From a virus: a stretch of 64,000 bases of DNA. The notes beneath the pieces are model-generated. The model was given only the letters and a program-made list of their open reading frames with translations, ran no database searches and was not told the origin of the DNA. Each line of letters begins with the position of its first letter. Position 1 is the first letter of the stretch. This document shows, piece after piece, positions 26,924-34,267 of this stretch. Location: positions 1 to 64,000 of the IMG/VR virus record IMGVR_UViG_3300029787_005452, one strand, 5' to 3'. A program made the position numbers and the translations under genes.

Positions 26924-27181
26924 TTATTTTTTCCGATAGTAAAAAAATGTAATAATCATAATTAAACTGCATAGGGAACCAAATATATAATTAGTTATTA
27001 AAATAATATTAAAACCTATTTCTCCTAAGGTATACACTATAGCAGCTATATATCCAGTTAGTGAAAGCATAAAAAGAGTCACGCTAACATCATCTACTTT
27101 TTTAGTTTTTAAACTTTTAACTATTTGAGGGATATAACAAATAGCAAAACATAGAGTATAAAACCAACCTATTACATCCAT
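26924..27181 (-). CDS. SemiSWEET/PQ-loop membrane transporter-like protein
   Basis: An 85-residue protein of three transmembrane helices. The first contains the PQ-loop signature FAICYIPQIVKSLKTKKVDDVS, abridged to YIPQ followed by a basic turn; the second and third are at about 38-56 and 61-80. Length and topology match bacterial SemiSWEETs, which dimerise to move sugars across the inner membrane. The ATG of MDVIGW sits 12 nt outside the upstream gene; an overlapping GTG start is possible. A phage-borne one is unusual. Confidence 0.75.
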   Translation of the reverse strand: MDVIGWFYTLCFAICYIPQIVKSLKTKKVDDVSVTLFMLSLTGYIAAIVYTLGEIGFNIILITNYIFGSLCSLIMIITFFYYRKK

Positions 27182-27192
27182 AATACTACTTA

Positions 27193-27723
27193 TTAATACC
27201 AAGCAGGTTTTTTAGTTCTAGTCCAAGTAGCAAATGGTTTATCTTTTCTAATATATTCTCTATATTTGTCAATAGTTGATAAATTATCAAACTCTTTATT
27301 TTTTCTACATTCGCAATTTTCTCCTATAGCTATAGCAAAAGGAGTTATACCTTCTTTAATTATAGTAGTATTATGTACGTTACTATAACACCATTCTATA
27401 AATGATAAAGTATGGTGAGTAGCACTACCAGGCCATCTAAAATTTCTTTCTTCAAACATTGCTAAAGTATGATCTACTAACCATAAAAAATTATCTTTAG
27501 TTTCTCTTGCCCATATACTACATTGATGATTAAAATAACCTTTACCACTTTTACGAGGTTTACCAAGTTTAGTTCTAGGACAGTCCTTATGATTTAATAC
27601 TTCTTGATCGAAAGCATGGGCTAACATTATAGCCCCTTCAATTTGCATTTTTGATCTTACATGCTGATCGCAAAGTTCAAAGGCAGCTATATCAGGATCA
27701 TTATTTGTACAAAAAATATTCAT
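27193..27723 (-). CDS. Conserved phage protein of the MNIF/CDxHVxK type, function unknown
   Basis: A 176-residue protein beginning MNIFCTNNDPDIAAFELCDQHVRSK (abridged in pattern: D-P-x-x-A-A...C-D-x-H-V-x-K-M), with CSIWARETKDNFLWLVDH and a C-terminus FATWTRTKKPAWY. This is the layout of a family I know from T4-like marine phages and large viruses, where function is undetermined. The conserved Cys, Asp and His suggest an enzyme. A TATAAT ends 6 nt before the ATG, so it is probably an early leaderless gene, co-transcribed with the SemiSWEET gene. Confidence 0.6.
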   Translation of the reverse strand: MNIFCTNNDPDIAAFELCDQHVRSKMQIEGAIMLAHAFDQEVLNHKDCPRTKLGKPRKSGKGYFNHQCSIWARETKDNFLWLVDHTLAMFEERNFRWPGSATHHTLSFIEWCYSNVHNTTIIKEGITPFAIAIGENCECRKNKEFDNLSTIDKYREYIRKDKPFATWTRTKKPAWY

Positions 27724-27761
27724 TACTCTATTATATTATAGTTCCTAAATTAAATAATAAT

Positions 27762-28823
27762 ATGGCTTTAATTACAATTAATTGTTTATCAGATGCAGCA
27801 ACTTTAACAGGTGATGAAAGTTTCTTACTTTATCAAAAAAATCAAACTCTCAAAACTAGTATTTCAGGTTTAAAAAATGTTACCAATTGTTTTGAAGGTT
27901 TTAATAATAGCGCAGTTTGTGACCCTTCTCCTACCGGTAGTGGTAGATCTGGTATTATAGGAGGTACGGGTGGAAGTTTATCAGGTTGTAATAGTGGTAT
28001 ATTATTTGGTAATTGTAATACTATTTTCAATAGCGGTGCATGTTTTCCTTTAAACAGTGCTATTTTAGGAGGTTATGGAAATAAAATATGTGATGATGTA
28101 GGTGGGGGCGCTATTATAGCAAGTCAATGTGCTGTATTAGCTGATACCGGTGGGTCAGGTAATCCATCATTTAATGCTATTATATCTTCAGCAAATTCGG
28201 CAATTTCAGGAGGTTTGAATGCATTTAATTTTATAGCTGGAGGTAAAGTTAATATTATTTCATGCGAATCTAGTGGTTATTATACTACAAATAGTTCAAT
28301 AATTGGGGGGAACAATAATAGAATATATGGTCAATCTAATGTTATTATTGGAGGTTCTTATAGTAAAGCTGGTTCATTAGCCAAAACTCAAAATAATAGA
28401 TTATGTGGTCAATATGCAGTCGTTATTGGTGGGGGAAAATTTGCTGATTTATTTTCAGGTGGAGGTAACGAAGCTGTAGCTGGTTTTACTAGTGTAATTA
28501 ATGGTACAAATAATTTAGCTTGTGCTGCGGGTGGAACTATTATAGGAGGCTGTAGTAATACTGTACAACAACATAGTGCTAGTTGTTTTCTAAATTTAGA
28601 ATCTGGAGGGACTATATTAGGCGGGGCTAATAATACTATATTAACAGGTCATGAAAATAGTAGTATTATAGGTGGCACTAGTATGTCAACGGTATCATCA
28701 AATATGTTACACACTAATACATTATTTTTAAGTGCAGATATATTACCTACTTCTAATCCTAATATTAAAGGTGTTGTATGGAATGATTCAGGTACTTTAA
28801 AAATTAGTCTTTCAACCCTATAA
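27762..28823 (+). CDS. Fibre protein with IIGG-type repeats
   Basis: A 353-residue protein. The N-terminus (LITINCLSDAATLTGDESFLLYQ) is like the attachment ends of short fibres and resembles the protein at 53233. Residues about 65-325 are repeats of the form IxGGxxNxIxGxxSxVIGG, rich in Gly, Asn and Cys, matching the repeat block near the end of the giant fibre at 10390. It is probably a trimeric beta-roll fibre. The ATG is preceded by TTAAATAATA. I took this ATG and not an earlier in-frame one, which would overlap the divergent gene. Confidence 0.75.
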   Translation: MALITINCLSDAATLTGDESFLLYQKNQTLKTSISGLKNVTNCFEGFNNSAVCDPSPTGSGRSGIIGGTGGSLSGCNSGILFGNCNTIFNSGACFPLNSAILGGYGNKICDDVGGGAIIASQCAVLADTGGSGNPSFNAIISSANSAISGGLNAFNFIAGGKVNIISCESSGYYTTNSSIIGGNNNRIYGQSNVIIGGSYSKAGSLAKTQNNRLCGQYAVVIGGGKFADLFSGGGNEAVAGFTSVINGTNNLACAAGGTIIGGCSNTVQQHSASCFLNLESGGTILGGANNTILTGHENSSIIGGTSMSTVSSNMLHTNTLFLSADILPTSNPNIKGVVWNDSGTLKISLSTL

Positions 28824-28835
28824 TATAAGTCTAAA

Positions 28836-31025
28836 ATGGCAATACCCCCTACACTAAAAGACCTTAATAGGGTAAAATCAAATCTAGTTAATCCAATTAG
28901 AAGATTTCCTATAGCAACTACAGGTGAAAATTTTATAGACATAAAATTAAATAAATTTGCTACACCTGATATATTAGCTGTTGACTCGACTAATACTTTA
29001 GGGGTCTCAGCAGATTTAAATCTTTCACCAAAAAATCTTAATACTGGAGATTTTATTTTAAATACAATTAGTGAAAATAATACTATATTTTCTCCAGGTA
29101 GTATAGAAGTTTCTAGAAACATAGGAGGTGATAAAGTAACTGATTCACCTAATCATGTGTTATATTATCAAGGTCCAAAGCCTATTGAAGTGAGTAATAA
29201 TTTAGTACAACCTTTACCCGATGAAAATTTTGAAATAAGAGTATCTTTTTATAATGAAGAAAATTCTAATCAATCAACTGCATCTTTTCCTATATCAGTA
29301 ATAAATTTTAGTAATACAGATAAATCTGAATTAAAAAAATTACAAGGTAGTTTATTTAATACTAACGTACTTACTATATCTACTAATAAATTTAATAATA
29401 CGGGTAGAAAAGTTGGTGTAGGTTTTAATATTACATTATTAGATAAAGCAAATAAAAGATTTTTAAAAAACAGTCTATTATTAACTGATCCTATTTCAGT
29501 TTTTAAAGATAATATATTTTTAACTTCAATTAATGAAAAAAGCTATCCTAATTTATCTCAATCGCGACCTATAAGCGCACAGAGTAACTATAGTCCAGGA
29601 AAATTTGTTAATAATGCTAGACTTTTTGCTTTTTGTAAAGACTATAGTGAATTTACTGTACCTTTGAGTTCTACAGGTATAGTTGAGGATTTAAAAACTA
29701 ACCCTGGAAAAGTTCAATCATTAGGTGATAGCACATCAGGTATTGAAGACTACAAGTATTCATTAGGTGCATATAAAAATATAGGATTAGAAGACGGTAT
29801 AATAATATATGAAGAATATCTTTCTGCAGGTAATTATGAATTTAAGTTTAATATAAAAGATAAAAATAATAAATTTAATAATAATAATATATCATCATCT
29901 TTTTCTTTAAGTGTAATTGAAGTTGAAAAAGAAATGGTTACCCCTTCGTTGAGTGCTATTGTCAGAGCTGTATCGGGTAACCCAAATTATACTAATTTTA
30001 ACCACTTAAGACTTTTTAGTGATACCCCAGCTACTACAGGAGCAACTTGGAATACAGATTTTTGGGGATTTTCCGCTAGAGATCTTTTAAATTTTTCAGG
30101 GGTTGCGTGGAGGGGTAATGGATCTAGTAATAATAATATTACCCTAATAACCCCCAGACACGGGGTAGCTGCTGAACATTATAAAAGATTCAATCAACAA
30201 TGTGAGGTAGGTCAAGTGGATACTTTTATTGATCATACTACCGGTAATCCGGTTTCAGCTACAGTTTTAAAAGTTTTTCATTTAGCCAATTTTGGTATAG
30301 GCAGTAATAGTCCATATGATGCTGAAAACAAGGGTAATAATTTTAGATCTATTTCTGCTTTTTTCGATATTGATGAATTGACCAATACAATAGATGATTT
30401 AAGCGGTTCTAGAACCGATGACCGTGGCGCAGTAATAAATGATTGTTCATTAGTTTTATTTGATAGAGATTTAACTTCCGGTGGTGATATAAAAGCTTAT
30501 CCAATAGCTAAAAATATGTATAATGATTATATACCTCATACATACCCAGCAATACCGACCGGGGGAAGATTAAGACATACCGATGGAGATAATGTAGGTT
30601 TAGGAACTATAAAAAATTTAAGTAGAAATAGAGATGATACATCATCGAAGCCCCCTGCTACAATTCCTTACTCTAAAGTAGGCCTTCCTAATGGACAAAC
30701 TTCATTAGTTGTAGAGGTAAATAATTTATCTGCTACTAACTTAAAAGATATTTTTACTGATAGTGGTCGGCTAACTGCTTATCAATTTGAAAAAGGTAAA
30801 GTAGGTGATAGTGGTAACCCTAATTTTTTAATTTTAGATAATAAATTATGTTTCATAATGGATAATAAATCAGAAGGTTATAACACAAATGATGAAGGCA
30901 TAAAGGTGAATGGTTTGTCCGGGCCTGATTTTACTAGTCCTGATACTCAAGTAGTTTTACAATCTGCAATAGATTTAATTGGTAATCCTGAAGGGTATGA
31001 ATTATCAGCTGTAGAAATGGTATAA
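28836..31025 (+). CDS. Large virion protein with Ig-like and beta regions
   Basis: A 729-residue protein. Residues 1-350 are beta-rich with repeated strands resembling Ig-like or cadherin-like domains; residues about 370-720 form a second domain with features such as LITPRHGVAAEHYKRF and AVINDCSLVLFDRDL, which looks like a trypsin-like or hydrolase-like beta domain, though no catalytic triad is assigned. It starts 12 nt after the IIGG fibre gene and ends at a hairpin. Tail spike or fibre is the likely role. Confidence 0.6.
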   Translation: MAIPPTLKDLNRVKSNLVNPIRRFPIATTGENFIDIKLNKFATPDILAVDSTNTLGVSADLNLSPKNLNTGDFILNTISENNTIFSPGSIEVSRNIGGDKVTDSPNHVLYYQGPKPIEVSNNLVQPLPDENFEIRVSFYNEENSNQSTASFPISVINFSNTDKSELKKLQGSLFNTNVLTISTNKFNNTGRKVGVGFNITLLDKANKRFLKNSLLLTDPISVFKDNIFLTSINEKSYPNLSQSRPISAQSNYSPGKFVNNARLFAFCKDYSEFTVPLSSTGIVEDLKTNPGKVQSLGDSTSGIEDYKYSLGAYKNIGLEDGIIIYEEYLSAGNYEFKFNIKDKNNKFNNNNISSSFSLSVIEVEKEMVTPSLSAIVRAVSGNPNYTNFNHLRLFSDTPATTGATWNTDFWGFSARDLLNFSGVAWRGNGSSNNNITLITPRHGVAAEHYKRFNQQCEVGQVDTFIDHTTGNPVSATVLKVFHLANFGIGSNSPYDAENKGNNFRSISAFFDIDELTNTIDDLSGSRTDDRGAVINDCSLVLFDRDLTSGGDIKAYPIAKNMYNDYIPHTYPAIPTGGRLRHTDGDNVGLGTIKNLSRNRDDTSSKPPATIPYSKVGLPNGQTSLVVEVNNLSATNLKDIFTDSGRLTAYQFEKGKVGDSGNPNFLILDNKLCFIMDNKSEGYNTNDEGIKVNGLSGPDFTSPDTQVVLQSAIDLIGNPEGYELSAVEMV

Positions 31026-31028
31026 AAA

Positions 31029-31049
31029 AAGACACCGGAGTGTCTTTAG
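31029..31049. terminator. Short terminator hairpin between convergent genes
   Basis: AGACAC-CGGA-GTGTCT with A-rich sequence on one side and TTTAG on the other; it separates the fibre gene from hsp20 and could serve either strand. Confidence 0.6.
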
Positions 31050-31110
31050 TTTGCCCACCATCCATCCCCTGTTTGATTATTAGTTATGCTCCGGCCTACT
31101 TTTATTTAAG

Positions 31111-31530
31111 TTAGACGGTGTACTTTTTAATGTATTCCTCTTTCTTTCTGCGAGGTACTTGTACTCTAAGCATACCATCAGCATATTTGAACTTAATCTT
31201 ATTAAGGTCATACTCTTTACCAATAGAAAAACTTCTATTATAAGTTTGAGTTTCTTCACTGTCATGTGTTAAGACAGATCTTTTACCTTCAATATAGACA
31301 TCTCTTCGTTCTGAATCAACCTTAAGGTCAAGATCATCTTTCTTGACACCAGGTATATCAATGTCTACGTTAAGCCCATCCTCTCGTTGAGCGAAACGAA
31401 CTTGATCACCAGTTCTATATACTTCTTCCAAATTATGGAAGACAGGGGTTATGTTAAAAAAGCCATTTAAGGCTTGCTCTATTTCATTTATGGGGTTGGT
31501 ATACCCTCTCATTGTAGTTAGTTTAGTCAT
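31111..31530 (-). CDS. hsp20: Hsp20-family small heat-shock chaperone
   Basis: A 139-residue protein with an alpha-crystallin domain at about 43-135: GLNVDIDIPGVKKDDLDLKV, RRDVYIEGKR, YNRSFSIGKEYDLNKIKFKYADG (abridged) and MLRVQVPRRKKEE. Such proteins are frequent in marine T4-like phages and probably hold folding intermediates of virion proteins. A TATAAATA element lies 7 nt before the ATG, so it looks like a late gene. Confidence 0.93.
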   Translation of the reverse strand: MTKLTTMRGYTNPINEIEQALNGFFNITPVFHNLEEVYRTGDQVRFAQREDGLNVDIDIPGVKKDDLDLKVDSERRDVYIEGKRSVLTHDSEETQTYNRSFSIGKEYDLNKIKFKYADGMLRVQVPRRKKEEYIKKYTV

Positions 31531-31537
31531 AGAAAAA

Positions 31538-31545
31538 TATTTATA
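31538..31545 (-). promoter_or_regulatory. Late-type promoter TATAAATA of hsp20
   Basis: A perfect TATAAATA on the minus strand, 7 nt upstream of the hsp20 ATG. Confidence 0.6.
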
Positions 31546-31594
31546 TTATAAAATAAAAAATCATATAATTCAACCTGAATTTGATTAAATATAT

Positions 31595-31678
31595 ATGAGT
31601 CGTTCATCTCTTTTAGAGATCTCTTTAAAGGAGACGGAAGTAAGAGACATAGTGTCCCTGAAGGAACGCGTGAATTAA
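31595..31678 (+). CDS. Possible 27-residue leader peptide
   Basis: A short ATG-started frame (MSRSSLLEISLKETEV, then RDIVSLKERVN) begins right after a TTAAATATAT element, 24 nt upstream of a second small gene. The same stretch can form several small hairpins (GACA/TGTC; CGTG/CACG). It may be a real peptide, a regulatory leader, or merely a structured 5' untranslated region. Confidence 0.3.
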   Translation: MSRSSLLEISLKETEVRDIVSLKERVN

Positions 31679-31701
31679 AAAACACGTACCAAAGGAAAAT
31701 T

Positions 31702-31839
31702 ATGAAAAAAATAAGTTGGAGAGGCGCTGAATACGATCCTAAAGAAAGATCGAAAAAGGTAGCTAAGCATACTGTTGAAGGTATATATAGAGGGGTAAAG
31801 CACCTTATAGAACTACCTAGTAAAAAAGTAAAAGTATAA
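31702..31839 (+). CDS. 45-residue basic protein (SWRGAEYDP)
   Basis: A small basic protein beginning KKISWRGAEYDPKERSKK. AAAGGAAAATT gives a good Shine-Dalgarno site before the ATG, and a strong terminator follows, so I consider it genuine. The W-R-G-x-x-Y start recalls small phage and cyanobacterial YRG-type proteins (DUF4278-like), but the match is too short to name. Confidence 0.6.
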   Translation: MKKISWRGAEYDPKERSKKVAKHTVEGIYRGVKHLIELPSKKVKV

Positions 31840-31859
31840 TAGCCTCGTAGTTAAAGTTC

Positions 31860-31892
31860 AAGAGCTGATTCCGGAGTCAGCTCTTTTTTTGC
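31860..31892 (+). terminator. Strong terminator
   Basis: AGAGCTGAtt-CCGG-agTCAGCTCT followed by TTTTTTT; ends the small-gene unit at 31595-31839. Confidence 0.92.
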
Positions 31893-31893
31893 G

Positions 31894-31925
31894 CAAAAAA
31901 AAGCGTGACCTAAGCCACGCTTTTA
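31894..31925 (-). terminator. Terminator of the outer-membrane-like gene, usable on both strands
   Basis: AAGCGTG/CACGCTT stem flanked by A8 on the left and TTTT on the right. On the minus strand it is a classic terminator just after the gene at 31943-32689. Confidence 0.85.
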
Positions 31926-31942
31926 AAATTATAATAATTAAA

Positions 31943-32689
31943 TTAAAAACTAAATGCTAAACCAGCAGTAATAGTTACATCAAAATCACCATCAGTGCCT
32001 TCAGATGAAATATTATTAACTACGCCTTGATTATTTTTAAGAGCATTAACTTGTACAAAGACCGGTAAGTCATTTGCTAAAGTATCAAATCTAACATAAC
32101 CATAAGTATATTCAAGCTCATCGTCATCAAGACCAATCGATTGACCATACTCTGCCCCTACAGTAACATCTACCGCATCCTTAACTGTAAAGGTCTTAGA
32201 TACTTCAATAGCAGGAGTTACAATAGTACTATCATATTCTGATCCAACTTCACTTCCATCTTCCAATGCAACTGTAAAAGTAGTATCAAAAGCTTTAAAC
32301 CAATTAAGGTCATAAGCCCCTTCTAACTCATAACTTGTATCAGCATTTTCAATAGAATGCATAACTAATCGTGTGTCAATTCCACCTACTGGGGTATCAA
32401 TATATGTTCCTAATGATGTATGAAACTGAGAATTATCTGAGTTTACATATTCAACACCGCTAACAAATGAAAGACCGGCAATGACACCAAGTTTGGTCGA
32501 TCCCTTAATATAGGCCACATCTTGCGCCCCGTAAAGACCGCCTGATATGCGCTTTTCATAATAACCCGTGGTAACATCAACCTTCCAGGTCTTTTCTTGT
32601 CTTGCTTCTTGAGCTTCTGCCTTACCACAAAATGCAAGTAATGCAATTATAGCTGCAGCAGCTCCAATAATAATATATTTTTTTTTCAT
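31943..32689 (-). CDS. Outer-membrane beta-barrel-like protein
   Basis: A 248-residue protein with a signal peptide (basic MKKKY, hydrophobic core, cleavage probably after AEA near residue 26). The rest is alternating amphipathic strands with aromatic ends (KVDVTTGYYEKRISGG; TSYELEGAYDLNWF; LEYTYGYVRFDTL) and a C-terminal strand VTITAGLAFSF ending in Phe, the classic Bam-recognised outer-membrane signature. It is porin- or OmpW-like in style. It would be placed in the host outer membrane, perhaps for superinfection exclusion or nutrient uptake. It has its own sigma70-like promoter and a terminator. Confidence 0.78.
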   Translation of the reverse strand: MKKKYIIIGAAAAIIALLAFCGKAEAQEARQEKTWKVDVTTGYYEKRISGGLYGAQDVAYIKGSTKLGVIAGLSFVSGVEYVNSDNSQFHTSLGTYIDTPVGGIDTRLVMHSIENADTSYELEGAYDLNWFKAFDTTFTVALEDGSEVGSEYDSTIVTPAIEVSKTFTVKDAVDVTVGAEYGQSIGLDDDELEYTYGYVRFDTLANDLPVFVQVNALKNNQGVVNNISSEGTDGDFDVTITAGLAFSF

Positions 32690-32697
32690 AGCTATCT

Positions 32698-32725
32698 ATT
32701 ATAGCTTATGATTCTTCAGTTTCAA
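32698..32725 (-). promoter_or_regulatory. Sigma70-like promoter TTGAAA-N16-TATAAT
   Basis: The promoter overlaps the 3' end of the upstream gene and its -10 ends 8 nt before the ATG of the outer-membrane-like protein. Confidence 0.7.
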
Positions 32726-32942
32726 CTGTTTCGGGTACTTCTTTTGGTGTAAAATACTTATCAATAGTATCAATCCTAGAATCAAGACTATCAATATTTT
32801 CTATTTTTTTCTCAATTTCTTCTCCTATATTTGGATGTTCTCCAATTGCTACTGGGTTACTTAGATATATTTCTAAATCAGCGATTTCAATATTTCGTTG
32901 ACCTGTTAGTTTTGTTTTAATTGCTTGAATGTAATTTGCCAT
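32706..32942 (-). CDS. Small hypothetical protein
   Basis: A 78-residue, acidic, mainly helical protein (ANYIQAIKTKLTGQRNIEIA; EEIEKKIENIDSLDSRID). The N-terminus recalls short helical phage proteins of unknown role. A TATAAATA lies 6 nt before its ATG, so it is likely a late gene even though the reductase genes upstream are metabolic. No function is assigned. Confidence 0.55.
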   Translation of the reverse strand: MANYIQAIKTKLTGQRNIEIADLEIYLSNPVAIGEHPNIGEEIEKKIENIDSLDSRIDTIDKYFTPKEVPETVETEES

Positions 32943-32956
32943 AGATAATATTTATA

Positions 32957-34036
32957 TTAAAGATCAAAATCATCAAATGCTTCTTCATCTATTTCTGTAT
33001 CTCTTGCACCTATTTTATAAGAACTAATTTCAGTTTCTTGAGGAGCTACCTGTACTTTAGAACTATCGGTATAACTATTTAACCAGCCTCCTATCGGATT
33101 AGTAGTTTGATCGAAAATCTTATTATATCCTAATGAACGTAATCTTGTATTAGCTAACCATTCGATATAACCATTAAGCATTTCAGTATTCAAACCTAAT
33201 AATGAACCTTCAGAAAATAAATATTCAGCCCATTTCTTTTCATTTTCAACTGCTAACCCATACATGTCATAAATTTTTTGCTCATTATCTTTAACTATTT
33301 GCTGAAAACCTTCATCTTTATTTTCTTTCCAATATTTCATAATATTTTGAGTAATAGCAGCATGTAAGTTTTCATCTCTTGCAATTAAACCTATAATTTT
33401 AGCATTACCTTCCATCTTACCTTTATAACCAAAAAAGTATGAGCAAGCAAATGAAACATAAAATGCTAAACCTTCTGTAATCTGAGTAGATAATACTGCA
33501 TTAAAGATCTTTTGTTTAATGTCGCCTTTATCATCTCCAAGTAAGGTATTATATGCTCCGCTTATTTCAGTGGCTCTTCTAGTTATCTCTTTATCTTCTA
33601 ATATAGAATCAAAAAATGCAGTTGCATCTTTAGCAATATTTTGTAAAGTATATGTGTATGAATAACTATGTATAGTTTCAAATCTAGCCCAGCTAGTCAT
33701 ACATATTTCTAATTCAGGGTTAGATACATAATTTTTAATATTATGAATACTTCTAGAAAGCATACTATCTGTCATAGTTTGCCATCTAAGATTACTATTA
33801 AAAATAAATCTTTCAGTGTCAGATAAATTTTCATAGTCATTACGATCTTTAGTTAAAGATACTTCTTCTGGCAACCAATGAAACTCTTCTTGCTTTCTCC
33901 ATAGATCGAAAAATTTAGGATATTTAAATCTATCATATCTTTGTAAAGCTAAATCTTCACCTAAGAACATAGGCTGCTTTGTAGTATCGACATTTTTAAC
34001 ATTTAGTACAGTTTCCATAAATTTATTATCCATCAT
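32957..34036 (-). CDS. nrdB: Class I ribonucleotide reductase, small subunit
   Basis: A 359-residue ferritin-like R2 protein. Metal-ligand helices are visible: LTDSERF-like LSDTERFIFNSNLRWQ, ICMTSWARFETIHSYSYTY (abridged) with the Glu-x-x-His pair, STQITEGLAFYVSFAC and LIARDENLHAAIT with the second Glu/Asp-x-x-His set. It makes the radical used by NrdA to reduce ribonucleotides to dNTPs for phage replication. AGGAG in the ferredoxin 3' end precedes two tandem ATGs; the gene overlaps the ferredoxin gene by 11 nt. Confidence 0.96.
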   Translation of the reverse strand: MMDNKFMETVLNVKNVDTTKQPMFLGEDLALQRYDRFKYPKFFDLWRKQEEFHWLPEEVSLTKDRNDYENLSDTERFIFNSNLRWQTMTDSMLSRSIHNIKNYVSNPELEICMTSWARFETIHSYSYTYTLQNIAKDATAFFDSILEDKEITRRATEISGAYNTLLGDDKGDIKQKIFNAVLSTQITEGLAFYVSFACSYFFGYKGKMEGNAKIIGLIARDENLHAAITQNIMKYWKENKDEGFQQIVKDNEQKIYDMYGLAVENEKKWAEYLFSEGSLLGLNTEMLNGYIEWLANTRLRSLGYNKIFDQTTNPIGGWLNSYTDSSKVQVAPQETEISSYKIGARDTEIDEEAFDDFDL

Positions 34037-34256
34037 CTCCTATTGCTTCAACTGGGCAACCTTCCATTGCCTCTACACATAACTCTAATTCTTCTTCGTT
34101 TTCAGGCTGTTTAAAAACGTATGAGTATCCTCCATCTTCTTCTGCAGTAAAATTATCGGGAGCAGTTTCTCTGCATAAGTCACAATCAATGCATTGTTCA
34201 TCTACATAGAACTTACCTTCGACATTTTCTGCCCACTTTTCTTCTTTATCCGCCAT
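34026..34256 (-). CDS. 4Fe-4S ferredoxin
   Basis: A 76-residue acidic ferredoxin with CIDCDLC near residues 17-23 and CPVEAIG near the end, giving four Cys for a single 3Fe-4S or 4Fe-4S cluster, as in short bacterial ferredoxins. It lies between nrdA and nrdB, overlapping nrdB. It probably supplies electrons in the reductase system or to another phage enzyme; a ferredoxin in the middle of a ribonucleotide reductase operon is a notable arrangement. Confidence 0.9.
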   Translation of the reverse strand: MADKEEKWAENVEGKFYVDEQCIDCDLCRETAPDNFTAEEDGGYSYVFKQPENEEELELCVEAMEGCPVEAIGDDG

Positions 34257-34267
34257 AGTTTATATAT

